Positions 18,651-29,151 are shown, counted from the stretch's first letter. The stretch: DNA of 64,000 bases from Bifidobacterium criceti (GCF_002286935.1 NZ_MVOH01000017.1:1-64000), one strand, 5' to 3'. Notes: generated by a model not told the origin, from the sequence alone. Made by a program: numbers and translations.

Positions 18651-18705
18651 ATGGATATCGTTGGCCCCGGCCGTGTCGACCACGGCCGGGGCCAACGATA
18701 TCCAT
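18651..18705. terminator. Very long perfect hairpin after glnA
   Basis: 25-bp arms (18651-18675 and 18681-18705) match perfectly around a five-base loop TCGAC. It lies between glnA (+) and a convergent - strand gene, and would terminate both. Confidence 0.75.
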
Positions 18706-18747
18706 ATACGACCAAACTGTAGGGGAGTTATGGGGGCGAACCGTCGC

Positions 18748-19923
18748 TCATAGGCGCGGGTCGCCGAACCATCCCGAATAGATGATCGAGAAGTTCCTGT
18801 TGCCGTACGTCGAACAGGCGTCGCCTTCGCCGGCGCCCGCTGCGAGCGCCGCGTCGTTCGGCTGGTACGGTGTGTAGATGTACAGCAGCGCCGTCGCCTT
18901 GTTCTCGATGTACACGTTCGCGCCGCCGCATGAGACGTCGGGGTTGAAGCGGATGAAGTTGAGCTGCTTCGCATGGAAGCCGTACTCGTCCTCATGGTGC
19001 ACATAGTACTGGTAGCGTTCCGCCGACCCGAACACCTGGTTGAAGAAGCCGGCGTATGCGGGGTCGCAGTGGTCGTCGTCGGGGCAGCTCAGACCCATCG
19101 CCGACTTGAACTGGAAGTCCTTCGGATTCGTCGCGCTCACGAGCTGCTGTTCCTTCTGCAGCATCGTCAGCAGCACTTTCGGCGAGACGTCACACGCCGT
19201 CGCCGCGGCCGTGATGATCGCGGCCGCCGACTGTGGTTCCTTCGCTCCTGGGTATTCGCGGCAGTAGTCGTTCGCCGCGCGGCGCTCGACGTTGAACTTC
19301 CGTGTGCGCAGGCACGAGTCCTTCGTGCATTGGGCGCCCTGTTCGTCGAGGAACGCCTGCACCTGTGCCTCGTTCATCGCGGCGCCGTTGAAGAACTGCC
19401 CATCCGAGATGATGTCGCCGGGGTTGAAATCGTAGGTCTCCGTAAGCGAGACCTGTCGTGCCTTCGCATCGGCGAGTTCGACGCGCTCCGTCACGAAACG
19501 CACGACGGTGATGATGAGGGCGACGGCGACGATCGCCGCGAGCACGCCGACCGTCGCGATCCTCGTCCGTGTCGCGGCCGACCCGTGGTTCCATTGCGCG
19601 CGAAGACGCGCGAACCGGTGCGTCGCGCGTGAACGCTGCCGTCCGTTGACGATTCTCGACGCGAACGTGCCGTGGCCGCCGCGTGTGCGTTGCGTGGATG
19701 TCTTCGCCGCCGGTTTCGTCTGCTGCCGGGTCTGTTTCGTCTGTTTCGTCTGCTGTTTCGTCGATTTCGCCGACGGTTTCGACGCATTTTGGTGTGTGCG
19801 CGCCGCGGGCCGCGTTGATGTGCGTTGCGATGACGCGCGTTTCGACGATGTGCCCGCATGTGGCGACGATGTGCCCGCCGGTTTGCGCGCGCCGCGTTTC
19901 GGTGCGCCGTTCGATGCTGCCAT
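18748..19923 (-). CDS. Membrane-anchored secreted protein of unknown function
   Basis: 391 residues. Residues 1-120 are very rich in Lys, Arg, Thr, Ser and Gln with QTKQTKQTRQQTK-like runs. One transmembrane helix follows (about 122-144), then an extracellular domain of about 240 residues that has seven or more Cys, including CTKDSC, SCPDDDHCDP and CGG, suggesting disulfides. It begins the exported region with NPGDIISDGQFFNGAAM, a phrase that occurs in actinobacterial proteins loosely annotated as hemagglutinin- or hydrolase-like. KVLLTMLQKEQQLV followed by FNQVFGSAERYQYY could be a lysozyme-like helical fold, but no catalytic residue can be proven. Shine-Dalgarno GGGAGGAG precedes the ATG; hrpA lies 25 bases upstream. 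Confidence 0.8.
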   Translation of the reverse strand: MAASNGAPKRGARKPAGTSSPHAGTSSKRASSQRTSTRPAARTHQNASKPSAKSTKQQTKQTKQTRQQTKPAAKTSTQRTRGGHGTFASRIVNGRQRSRATHRFARLRAQWNHGSAATRTRIATVGVLAAIVAVALIITVVRFVTERVELADAKARQVSLTETYDFNPGDIISDGQFFNGAAMNEAQVQAFLDEQGAQCTKDSCLRTRKFNVERRAANDYCREYPGAKEPQSAAAIITAAATACDVSPKVLLTMLQKEQQLVSATNPKDFQFKSAMGLSCPDDDHCDPAYAGFFNQVFGSAERYQYYVHHEDEYGFHAKQLNFIRFNPDVSCGGANVYIENKATALLYIYTPYQPNDAALAAGAGEGDACSTYGNRNFSIIYSGWFGDPRL

Positions 19924-19948
19924 GGTTGCTGCTCCTCCCTTGCGCCCG

Positions 19949-22900
19949 TCAGCGCAGCGCCTTCGCGATGCGCTGCACGCTCACCGGCTGGTTCGTGCCG
20001 AGCTCCTGCGCCCACAGTGAGATGCGGTATTCCTCAAGGAGCCAACGTGCGCGCGTCGCCTTCGCGACCGCCTCGTCACGCGCGGCGCCCGCCGGCATCG
20101 CCTCGGCCTTTGTACGCGCGTCGTCGACGAGCTGTTTCGCCTCGTCGGCCTGCCATGCCCAGCGCACGTCGCGGTTCTTGTCCGCCTTCGCCTTGTCGAG
20201 CCGGATGAGGTCTGCGCGCAGGTAGACGTTGATCCTCGGCAGCACGAGCGGCGGCGTCTCGCCGATGAACCCCGGATGCACGAGCGTCGCGATGTGTTCG
20301 CGCACCGATTGGAGCACCGAGAGCATCGGCAGGTCCGCGGGGCCGCTCACCGCCTTGTCGACCTTCGCGTACTGTTCGAGGACCGTGACGACGTCCTTCG
20401 CGACGGCGTAGACGGTGTCCTCATAGACCTGCTCGACGCCGGCGACGGCCTGTGCGAGCGCGTCGTCGTCGGCGAGCGCGCCGATGTCCGGCAGCAGTCG
20501 TTTGACGGCGGCGCGCTGGAGGTCCTCGACGAGCTGCTTCATGTTGTCATACGGCGCCGAGGCGAGGCGCAGCGCCTCGCCGCCAAGCCAACGCGACGAG
20601 ATGCGCTCGGCCGGCAGGCGCAGACGGTCGAGCGCGCCGTCCCACAGCATCTGCTCACGTGAGCGCGTCGTCGCGCCGGCGTTGCGCAGCAGGTCCGCCT
20701 GCCTGACGACGGCGCCGGCGTCGGCGGCCTGCTGCGCCTCGCGTTTGACGACCTGACGCGCCGAGACCTGCGCCTCGCTCGCGAAACGGCGTTGCAGCTC
20801 GGCGAGCGATTTGCCGCTCGCGACGACCTTCGGCATGACGCGTTCGCGTCTGCGGCCGTGCCTCGAACGGGGCATCGGCTGTTCGATGACGAACGTCATG
20901 CGCAGATACGGCGGCAGTTTCGCGGCGAGGCCGTCGAGGACCTCCGGATGGATCTGCGCGCCGACGACATCGATCGCGGCCTTCGTGAACACATGGAGGA
21001 TGTCCGGCCAGCCCTCACCGTCCGGTGCTGAGGCCGGCTCCTCACGCGTGCCCGAACCGGGCGCGTACGGATAATGCGCGTCGATCCAGTCCTCGATCCT
21101 CGCGGCCGTGTCCGGGGCGGGCACGAACTGCACACGCAGCGTCTTCGGAAGCGCTTTGATCAGTGCGACGATGAGCTCGTGGCGCAGTCCCGGCACATTC
21201 CAGCTGAACTCGTCGGGTGAGACGCGCGAAAGCGCCGTCATCGGGATATGCACGCTCACGCCGTCGGCATCGTCGTTCGTGTCGTAGATGTAGCTCAACC
21301 GCAATTCGATCGCGCGGCCGTCGGAACCGACCGTGACCCAATGGTCGGGGAAATCGCCCGGATCATAGGTGCCGGCGTCGAGCAGACGGTCGACGTTCGC
21401 CGGATCGAAATCGAGGAGCCCCGGGTGCGCGTCGTGCTCCTTCTTCCACCATGCGCCGAGTTCGGCGACGTTCGTCACATCCTGCGGGATGACGGCGTTG
21501 TAGAAGTCGAAAAGATCCTCGTCGTTGACGCTTTGCGCGATCTGGCGTGTGCGGTTCGCGTCGTCGAGCGCGTCGGCGACGACCTCGCGGTTGCGTTCGA
21601 CGAAACCGTCGTATGGGAACCGCTGCTGGATCTCGCCTTCGACAAGCCCTTGGCGGATGAGGAAGTCACGCGCCTCAAGCGGATTGATGCGACCCCATTG
21701 CACATGGCGACCTTGAACGATCGGCAGCCCGTAGAGCAGGACCGTCGCGTCGGCGACGGCGCTGCCGCGCGACGCCGACCAATGCGGCTGCGCGTACGTC
21801 GTGCGCGTCAGGCCCTTCGCGAGCGGCTCCGCCCACGTGGGGTCGATCTGCGCGCAATAGCGCGACCACAGACGGCTCGTCTCGACGAGTTCGGTGCTCA
21901 TGACCCACGGCGGCGTCGACTTCGCGACCGCCGACGCGGGGAAGAGCGCGAAATGCGTGCCACGCGCGCCCTGATAGTCGTTCTTCGCCATCTTCTGCGC
22001 GCGTTTGAGCGCACGTGCGCGTGCGGCGCCCTTGAGGTTCGCGTAATCGGACGCCTTCGGCTCGCGCACGACCTGCATGCCGATCATCGACAGCAACCCC
22101 GCGAGCATCGACGTGTGGATGCCCTGCGCATCCCACGAACAGCACAACGAGTGGGCGGCCTGCTGGTTGATCGGCAGCGCGCGCACCGCCTCGTCGGGAC
22201 GCGAGACGGGGATCGGCCCACCGACCTTGAACTTGAGGCCCTCGCACAGTTCACGCAACTGCGCGACGAGGTCGCGCCACTGGCGCATGCGCAGATGGTG
22301 GAGGAATTCGGCCTTGCACAGGCGGCGCAGCGCGTTGCCGCCGCGTTCGCCGTCCGCGCCGAACGCGCGGTCCCAGATGTTGAGGGCCGTGAGGAAATCG
22401 CTCGTCGGATCGGCGTAGCGGTTGTGGATGCGGTCGGCCTCCTCGCGCGCCTCCTCGGGACGTTCGCGCGGGTCCTGCAAACTGAGGAACGCGACGATGA
22501 CGATGAGCGCGGCGAGTGTGTTCGGCGTCGTCGAACGCGCCGCCTCGATGAGCATGCGGCCAAGCCGCACATCGATCGGGATACGTGCAAGCTGGCGACC
22601 GGTATGCGTCAGACGGATGTCGCCACGTGTGCGCGAAATCGCCTGCAGTTCGGTCAGCTCGTTGATGCCATCGGAGACCGCCTTGACGTCCGGAGGGTCG
22701 ATGAAGCCGAAATCGGTGATGTCCTGCGCCGTGTGCGCGACACCGACGGACAGCATATGGAGCACGACCGCGCCGAGCGACGTGCGCAGGATCTCCGGTT
22801 CGGTGAACCGCGGGCGGCTTTCGTAGTCCTCGGCGGAATACAGGCGGATCGCGATGCCGTCGGCGATGCGGCCGCAGCGGCCCGAACGCTGGTCGGCGCT

Positions 22901-23989
22901 CGCCTGCGAGATCGGCTCGATCGGCAGACGCTGCACCTTCGCGCTCTTCGAATACCGCGAGATGCGCGCAAGGCCCGGGTCGACGACGTAGCGGATGCCG
23001 GGCACGGTGAGCGACGTCTCGGCGACGTTCGTCGCGATGACGATGCGCTGGTGCGCGTGCGATTCGAACACGCGGTGCTGGTCCTTCGCGCTCAGGCGCG
23101 CGAAGAGCGGCATGACCTCGATCGCGTCGGCGCGGCGCATGTCGGCGCAGCGGGGCCCGAACGCGTGGCGGATCGCCTGTTCATAGTCGCGGATGTCGCG
23201 TTCGCCGGCCGCGAAGACAAGGATGTCGCGGGGCCCCCGGTCATGCGCTGAGACGGTCACGAGCTCGACGCACGCGCGCGCGACGGCCGTCGGCACGTCG
23301 GCGTCCACGTCGCGCGCCCCGCCCTCCTCGTCGGCGCGCACATCGGCGAACCCGGGCACATGCGCCATGAGCGACGGTGCGCCGCCGAGGGGCTCGTAGC
23401 ATATCGTGACCGGATACGTACGCCCCGAGACCTCGATGACGGGGACCGGCTTCTTCAACGCGTCCTCGAAATGCTTCTGGAATTTGACCGAATCAATCGT
23501 CGCGGACGTGATGATGAGCTTGAGGTCGGGGCGTTCGGGCAGGAGCGCCGTCAGATAGCCGAGCAGGAAATCGATGTTGAGCGTGCGCTCGTGCGCCTCG
23601 TCGATGACGATCGTGTCATAGCGCGTGAGCTTCGGGTCACGTTGGATCTGCGCGAGCAGAATGCCGTCGGTCACGACGCGCAGCCGCGTCTTCGGTGACG
23701 ACTCGTCGGTGAAACGCACCTGGTAGCCGACCTCGTCGCCGAGGCGCACGCCGAGTTCGCTCGCGATGCGTTCGGCGACCGTGCGCGCCGCGAGGCGCCT
23801 CGGCTGCGTATGCACGATCTGGTGCCCGTGCGTGCCGCGGCCGAGTTCGAGGAGGATCTTCGGCAGCTGCGTCGTCTTTCCCGAACCGGTCTGGCCCGAG
23901 ACGATGACGACCTGCGCATGGCGCACGGCTTCGGCGATCGCGTCGCGCGCGCCGCTGACCGGCAGTTCTTGGGGATAGTCGAATTTCAT
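19949..23989 (-). CDS. hrpA: ATP-dependent RNA helicase HrpA
   Basis: DEAH-box helicase of the large HrpA type (1346 residues from the ATG at 23989, where MKFDYPQELPVSG begins; a longer frame to 24058 adds no conserved sequence). Seen in order: Walker A GQTGSGKTTQLPK, HTQPRRLAARTVAERIA, DEAH in VIDEAHERTLNIDFLLGYL, ITSATID, VATNVAETSLTVPGIRYV, QASADQRSGRCGR, then the HA2/OB-fold region and the long DUF3418 C-terminal part. Likely works on RNA-protein complexes or stalled translation. It probably shares a transcript with the rsmC-like gene upstream. Confidence 0.95.
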   Translation of the reverse strand: MKFDYPQELPVSGARDAIAEAVRHAQVVIVSGQTGSGKTTQLPKILLELGRGTHGHQIVHTQPRRLAARTVAERIASELGVRLGDEVGYQVRFTDESSPKTRLRVVTDGILLAQIQRDPKLTRYDTIVIDEAHERTLNIDFLLGYLTALLPERPDLKLIITSATIDSVKFQKHFEDALKKPVPVIEVSGRTYPVTICYEPLGGAPSLMAHVPGFADVRADEEGGARDVDADVPTAVARACVELVTVSAHDRGPRDILVFAAGERDIRDYEQAIRHAFGPRCADMRRADAIEVMPLFARLSAKDQHRVFESHAHQRIVIATNVAETSLTVPGIRYVVDPGLARISRYSKSAKVQRLPIEPISQASADQRSGRCGRIADGIAIRLYSAEDYESRPRFTEPEILRTSLGAVVLHMLSVGVAHTAQDITDFGFIDPPDVKAVSDGINELTELQAISRTRGDIRLTHTGRQLARIPIDVRLGRMLIEAARSTTPNTLAALIVIVAFLSLQDPRERPEEAREEADRIHNRYADPTSDFLTALNIWDRAFGADGERGGNALRRLCKAEFLHHLRMRQWRDLVAQLRELCEGLKFKVGGPIPVSRPDEAVRALPINQQAAHSLCCSWDAQGIHTSMLAGLLSMIGMQVVREPKASDYANLKGAARARALKRAQKMAKNDYQGARGTHFALFPASAVAKSTPPWVMSTELVETSRLWSRYCAQIDPTWAEPLAKGLTRTTYAQPHWSASRGSAVADATVLLYGLPIVQGRHVQWGRINPLEARDFLIRQGLVEGEIQQRFPYDGFVERNREVVADALDDANRTRQIAQSVNDEDLFDFYNAVIPQDVTNVAELGAWWKKEHDAHPGLLDFDPANVDRLLDAGTYDPGDFPDHWVTVGSDGRAIELRLSYIYDTNDDADGVSVHIPMTALSRVSPDEFSWNVPGLRHELIVALIKALPKTLRVQFVPAPDTAARIEDWIDAHYPYAPGSGTREEPASAPDGEGWPDILHVFTKAAIDVVGAQIHPEVLDGLAAKLPPYLRMTFVIEQPMPRSRHGRRRERVMPKVVASGKSLAELQRRFASEAQVSARQVVKREAQQAADAGAVVRQADLLRNAGATTRSREQMLWDGALDRLRLPAERISSRWLGGEALRLASAPYDNMKQLVEDLQRAAVKRLLPDIGALADDDALAQAVAGVEQVYEDTVYAVAKDVVTVLEQYAKVDKAVSGPADLPMLSVLQSVREHIATLVHPGFIGETPPLVLPRINVYLRADLIRLDKAKADKNRDVRWAWQADEAKQLVDDARTKAEAMPAGAARDEAVAKATRARWLLEEYRISLWAQELGTNQPVSVQRIAKALR

Positions 23990-24058
23990 ATGGTCGTGAT
24001 CAACACTTTCCACTGGCGATCGGATGCAATCAAAACGAATCGGAGAGGGGAGGGACAA

Positions 24059-24691
24059 TCAGCGCGCATGATGCACTTCGATGACGCGGTACCCTTTCGA
24101 ACTCGCGTATTTCGACACGTCATACGTGTCACCGAGCGCCTCGTCGAGCCAACGGATGAGCGAATCGGAACCAAGGTTCCTCTGCACGACGAGATACGCG
24201 TATCCGTCGTGCGCGAGACGCGGCAGCCACGTCATCAGGAGCGTGTGCAGCTCCTGTTTGCCGATGCGGATCGGCGGATTCGACCAGATGAGCTCGAACT
24301 CAAGCCCTTCGGGCACGTCGTCTGCCGTGCCCACGTGGATGTTCGCGCAGCCGTTGCGTTCGGCGTTGTGTTCGGTCAGTTCGATCGCGCGTTCGTTGAC
24401 GTCGATCGCGTAGACGTCCGCGTCGGGGGATTCGAACGCGAGCGCGAGGCTCAGCGCGCCCCATCCGCAACCGATGTCGAGGAAATCGCCGCGTGCGGGC
24501 GGCATAGGCGCGTGGCGCAGCAGCACGGCCGTGCCAAGGTCGACGCGGTGCGCGGAGAAGACACCGTTCGACGTCTCGACGTCCGCCTCATGCCCGCGCA
24601 ACGTCACATGCATCTCGTGACGCACGTCCTTCGATGACGGCGACGCCGCGAAATACTGTTCGTTCGGTTGTGTGGATTCGTTGTGCGCCAT
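24059..24691 (-). CDS. RsmC-like SAM-dependent methyltransferase
   Basis: 210 residues with a class I Rossmann methyltransferase core. SAM-binding motif I is DIGCGWGALSLALA, the acidic motif II follows in VYAIDVNERAIEL, and motif IV is IWSNPPIRIG, an NPP(I/Y)-type loop used for amino-group methylation of nucleobases. This pattern and the single-domain size fit RsmC/RlmG family rRNA guanine-N2 methyltransferases. Target base is not determinable here. Precedes hrpA by 69 bases. Confidence 0.85.
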   Translation of the reverse strand: MAHNESTQPNEQYFAASPSSKDVRHEMHVTLRGHEADVETSNGVFSAHRVDLGTAVLLRHAPMPPARGDFLDIGCGWGALSLALAFESPDADVYAIDVNERAIELTEHNAERNGCANIHVGTADDVPEGLEFELIWSNPPIRIGKQELHTLLMTWLPRLAHDGYAYLVVQRNLGSDSLIRWLDEALGDTYDVSKYASSKGYRVIEVHHAR

Positions 24692-24802
24692 CGTGCTCCG
24701 CCTCGCTGTACTGTATACTGATATGTCTGTTTATCCGATGATAATCAGGACTCGGTAAGTTTTCCAAGCAATGCATGCACTCCAGGCAAAGGTGAGGGTT
24801 AT

Positions 24803-26431
24803 TTGACCACAATCAACACATTCGACGACGATACGCGCGATGGCATGTCCGATGATGATACGTTCGATGAAGACACGTTCGAAGGCGGCACGCGCCGCGG
24901 TGTGCTCGCGGACCGTTCCGATGTGCTGCTCGAAGACGGCGGCGCGGACGGCGCGGGCGATGAGATCTGGCGCGAACGCGCGTCGCGCAACGAACTCAAA
25001 CACGTCGCGGGCCTCGGCGAACTCGAGGACGTCACCGAAGTCGAATACAGGAAGGTGCGCCTCGAACGCGTCGTGCTCGTAGGCGTATGGTCGTCGCGCA
25101 CCGGCACGTTGCGCGACGCGGAGGAATCGATGCGCGAGCTCGCGGCGCTCGCGCAGACGGCGGGCGCCGAGGTGTGCGACGCCGTGCTCCAGCAGCGCTC
25201 GCGGCCCGATCCGGCGACGTACGTCGGCGCGGGCAAGGCGAAGGAGGTCGCGGACATCGTCGCGGTCAACGAAGCCGACACGATCATCGTCGACGACGAC
25301 CTGCCGCCGAGCCAACGACGCGCGCTTGAGGATGCGACGAAAGTCAAGGTCGTCGACAGGACCGCCGTCATCCTCGACATCTTCGCGCAGCACGCGACGT
25401 CGCGCGAAGGCAAGGCGCAGGTCGAGCTCGCGCAGCTGCAGTACATGCTGCCGCGCCTGCGCGGCTGGGGCGCGGCGCTCTCGAGGCAGGCGGGCGGCCG
25501 TGCGGCGGGCGCCGACGGCGGCATCGGCTCGCGTGGGCCGGGTGAGACGAAGATCGAGCTCGACCGCCGCGTCATCCGCACGAGGATCGCGCATCTGCGC
25601 AGGCAGATCGCGCAGATGGCACCGTCGCGCGAGGTCAAGCGCGGCTCGCGGCGCAAATACGGACTGCCGACGATCGCCGTCGTCGGCTACACGAACGCGG
25701 GCAAATCGTCGCTCACGAACCGGCTCACCGGTTCCGCCGAACTCGTCGAGAACGCGTTGTTCGCGACGCTCGACACCGCCGTGCGCCGCGCGCGTGCGAA
25801 GGACGGCCGTCTCTACGCGTACGTCGACACGGTCGGTTTCGTGCGCAGGCTGCCGACGCAGCTCGTCGAGGCGTTCAAATCGACACTTGAGGAGATCGCC
25901 GACGCAGACCTCATCCTGCACGTCGTCGACGCGTCCCATCCCGACCCGTTCGGACAGATCGACGCCGTCAACGACGTGCTGCGCACAATCGACGGCGTCG
26001 ACCGCCTCCCCGTCGTCACCGTGTTCAACAAAACCGACCTCATCGACGATGTGACACGTGAACGCCTCAGCCAACTCGCGCCCGACGCGTTCCTCGTGTC
26101 GTCGGCGAGCGGTGAGGGCGTCGATGCGCTGCGCGCGCACGTCGAGGGGATGCTGCCGAAGCCGAACGTGCACGTCGAGGCGCTCCTGCCGTACACATCC
26201 GGTTCGCTGCTGTCGAAGATCCGCGAATACGGCAACGTCGAATCGGTCGAATACCGCGACGACGGCGTCATGCTCGAAGCGGACGTCGACGAGCACCTCG
26301 CCGCGCAGGTCATCGAACAGTCGATCGCCGACGCGCACGATGCGCACGATGGCGGTGCTGACGATGCAGGGGAGCGGGACTTCGACCGCGCCGCGCGCGC
26401 GATGCTCAAACGAGACGAACGACACGCGTAA
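24803..26431 (+). CDS. hflX: Ribosome-associated GTPase HflX
   Basis: GTPase that splits stalled or hibernating 70S ribosomes. Starts with TTG at 24803 after GGTGAGGGT. An unusually acidic, Asp-rich N-terminal tail of about 60 residues comes first, then the HflX domain (GVWSSRTGTLRDAEESMREL, YVGAGKAKEVADIV, VVDRTAVILDIFAQHA) and the GTPase domain with G1 GYTNAGKSSLTNRL, G3 DTVGFVRRLP and G4 NKTD. GSRGPGETKIELDRR is the usual linker. The acidic tail is not part of the family core. A terminator follows at 26517. Confidence 0.95.
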   Translation: MTTINTFDDDTRDGMSDDDTFDEDTFEGGTRRGVLADRSDVLLEDGGADGAGDEIWRERASRNELKHVAGLGELEDVTEVEYRKVRLERVVLVGVWSSRTGTLRDAEESMRELAALAQTAGAEVCDAVLQQRSRPDPATYVGAGKAKEVADIVAVNEADTIIVDDDLPPSQRRALEDATKVKVVDRTAVILDIFAQHATSREGKAQVELAQLQYMLPRLRGWGAALSRQAGGRAAGADGGIGSRGPGETKIELDRRVIRTRIAHLRRQIAQMAPSREVKRGSRRKYGLPTIAVVGYTNAGKSSLTNRLTGSAELVENALFATLDTAVRRARAKDGRLYAYVDTVGFVRRLPTQLVEAFKSTLEEIADADLILHVVDASHPDPFGQIDAVNDVLRTIDGVDRLPVVTVFNKTDLIDDVTRERLSQLAPDAFLVSSASGEGVDALRAHVEGMLPKPNVHVEALLPYTSGSLLSKIREYGNVESVEYRDDGVMLEADVDEHLAAQVIEQSIADAHDAHDGGADDAGERDFDRAARAMLKRDERHA

Positions 26432-26516
26432 TCGCCGCATATAGACGTATTGCGTACGTTTGCGCATATGCGCGCGTCCGCACACGTTCACCTGTGTGGT
26501 GCAGCGTTGGGAATCG

Positions 26517-26551
26517 GTCGCGCACCCGTTGTCTCACAACGGGTGCGCGAC
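26517..26551 (+). terminator. Terminator after hflX
   Basis: A perfect 16-bp stem (GTCGCGCACCCGTTGT and its complement) with a CTC loop is followed by TTTC. It ends the hflX transcript about 85 bases after the stop. Confidence 0.75.
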
Positions 26552-26654
26552 TTTCATGTGAAGTTGATGACATCGATATCACCTTTCGGCGAACAGATAT
26601 CGGCACCGTAATCATTGCGCCGTTTTTTCGAAACGTGAACAAAGACGTGTCTGA

Positions 26655-26660
26655 TACAGT
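26655..26660 (+). promoter_or_regulatory. Putative -10 of ldh
   Basis: TACAGT, in the same GATACAGT context as upstream of ftsZ, lies 62 bases before the ldh ATG. The -35 is unclear. Confidence 0.35.
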
Positions 26661-26713
26661 GAACAACGAATGAATATGCATCCGCCACAAGCGGATCGTT
26701 TGGTGATTATTGA

Positions 26714-27685
<972 letters not shown>

Positions 27686-27724
27686 TTCCTGGACCCGTTC
27701 CCGCACCGGTGTGGCCGGTGCATG

Positions 27725-27763
27725 AAGGCCGGGAGACGACCCGATCGGTTGCCTCCCGGCCTT
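27725..27763 (+). terminator. Terminator after ldh
   Basis: An 11-bp stem (AAGGCCGGGAG / CTCCCGGCCTT) with a 17-base loop follows ldh by about 40 bases. Confidence 0.65.
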
Positions 27764-27797
27764 CGCTGTATCGGCGGGCTGGTGGTGTGCATCCCGA

Positions 27798-28169
27798 TTG
27801 GTTGGTCTGGTCTGCGGGTTGGGACGCAAAGGGGCTGGTTTGCGGGTGGTTTGGTAGGTGGTGCCTGCGGTTCGGGTTGGAGTGGCCGGGTTGGTTGGTC
27901 CGGTCTGCGGGTTGGGACGCAAAGGGACCGTTTTGCGTCCGGTTTGGTAGGTGGTGCCTGCGGATTGGGTCGGAGTGTCCGGGTTGGTTGGCCGGGTCTG
28001 CGGGTTGGGGCGCTAGGGGGTTGGTTTGCGGGTGGTTTGGTAGGTGGTGCCTGTGGTTCGGGTCGGAGTGTCCGGGTTGGTTGGTCCGGTCTGCGGATTG
28101 GGACGCAAAGAGGCTGGTTTGCGTCCCGTTTGGCAGGTTACGCCTGCGGATTGGGGCGCGATGGCGCGC
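27798..28169 (+). repeat. Four tandem copies of a 93-bp G/T-rich repeat
   Basis: Copies start at 27798, 27891, 27984 and 28077, each at TTGGTTGG, with an exact 93-base period. Each holds TCTGCGG(G/A)TTGGG-CGC and GTTTGGTAGGTGGTGCCTG or a close variant. Copies 2 and 4 contain inverted arms (GGACGCAAA / TTTGCGTCC; the copy 4 stem is 10 bp at 28100-28127); copy 1 keeps 6 bp and copy 3 has lost it. Because 93 is a multiple of three, several frames stay open through the array, but none has a recognisable start or product. The whole 532-base gap between ldh and the efflux gene holds only the ldh terminator, this array and a candidate -10 (TACTAT, 28177-28182). Confidence 0.9.
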
Positions 28170-28217
28170 GATGGTCTACTATGGGCACGGACGAACCGTC
28201 GGCAACAAGGAGCGGAT

Positions 28218-29147
28218 ATGGCGCATACACATGGGCATGGGGGACACGGCGGCATGGAGCACACCGGCCGGTTGATGACGACGCTCATCCTGACGGGGAC
28301 GATCTTCGTTGCCGAGGTCGTCGGCGCCGTCGTGACCGGTTCGCTTGCGCTCCTCGTCGACGCGGGCCATATGATGACCGACGTCTCCGTGCTCGCCGCG
28401 TCGACGGCGACCGCGTTCCTGATGAAACGCAAACCGGACAACGCACGCACATGGGGTTGGGCGCGCCTCGAGGTCATCACGGCCGCGGGTGGTGGCATCC
28501 TGCTGCTGTTCGTCGGGCTCTATGCGCTCATCGAAGCGGGCATGCGTCTGTTCGGGGCCGAATCCGACACGATCCATGATGTGCGTCTGCTGCTGTTCTT
28601 CGGCATCCTCGGCCTTGCCGCGAACATCGGATCGATCCTCGTGCTGCGCGCGCAGGCGGGCGACAACATGAACATGCGCGCCGCGTTCCTCGAGGTGTGT
28701 AACGACGCGCTCGGTTCGGTCGCCGTCATCGTGTCCGCGGTCGTCATGATGACGACGGGATGGGATGGGTTCGATGCGATCGCCGGTGCGTTCATCGCGT
28801 TGTTGATGATTCCGCGTGCCTATGTGCTTGTGCGTGACGCGATGCGTGTCCTGCTTGAGGAGACGCCGGAGGGACTCGACCTTGACGAGGTGCGCAGGCA
28901 TCTGCAGGGTGTACCGCATGTCATCGCCGTACATGACCTGCATGCGAGCGTCGTCGCGACCGGCATGCCGATCCTCACCGCGCACATCGTCGTCGATGGG
29001 CGGATGACGATGGAACAGGAGGGGCAAGTGCTCCACCAGTTGCAGGATTGCCTCCGTGAGCATTTCCCGGTCTCGATCCCGCATACGACGTTCCAACTTG
29101 AACCGCAAGGGTATACGAGCGACAGCTCGTCGCAGTTCCATGCATGA
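28218..29147 (+). CDS. czcD: Cation diffusion facilitator (zinc/cobalt/cadmium efflux)
   Basis: 309-residue CDF transporter, exporting divalent metal in exchange for protons. A His-rich N-terminus (MAHTHGHGGHGGMEH) precedes six transmembrane helices. The metal site in TM2 is LLVDAGHMMTDV (the HxxxD pair), and a second HxxxD-type set is replaced in TM5 by LEVCNDALGS with its Asp. A C-terminal cytoplasmic domain has DLHASVVATG and AHIVVDG. The ATG at 28218 follows AAGGAGCGG; longer in-frame sequence upstream is just the 93-bp repeat array. Metal specificity is not readable. Confidence 0.9.
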   Translation: MAHTHGHGGHGGMEHTGRLMTTLILTGTIFVAEVVGAVVTGSLALLVDAGHMMTDVSVLAASTATAFLMKRKPDNARTWGWARLEVITAAGGGILLLFVGLYALIEAGMRLFGAESDTIHDVRLLLFFGILGLAANIGSILVLRAQAGDNMNMRAAFLEVCNDALGSVAVIVSAVVMMTTGWDGFDAIAGAFIALLMIPRAYVLVRDAMRVLLEETPEGLDLDEVRRHLQGVPHVIAVHDLHASVVATGMPILTAHIVVDGRMTMEQEGQVLHQLQDCLREHFPVSIPHTTFQLEPQGYTSDSSSQFHA

Positions 29148-29151
29148 CGAC

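Noticed and set aside
21248..23251. A 667-codon + strand frame over hrpA
   Set aside because: Antisense shadow of a clear DEAH helicase; low-complexity Arg/Ala/Val content.
24059..24691. Functional link of the rsmC-like gene to the divergent hflX
   Set aside because: They share only an intergenic region; no common operator could be identified.
27798..28169. CRISPR array
   Set aside because: Repeats are contiguous with no unique spacers and there are no cas genes; the 52-bp array at 50997 fails for the same reason.
27722..28579. An open frame running through the 93-bp repeats
   Set aside because: It stays open only because the repeat length is a multiple of three; it ends inside the efflux gene in the wrong frame.
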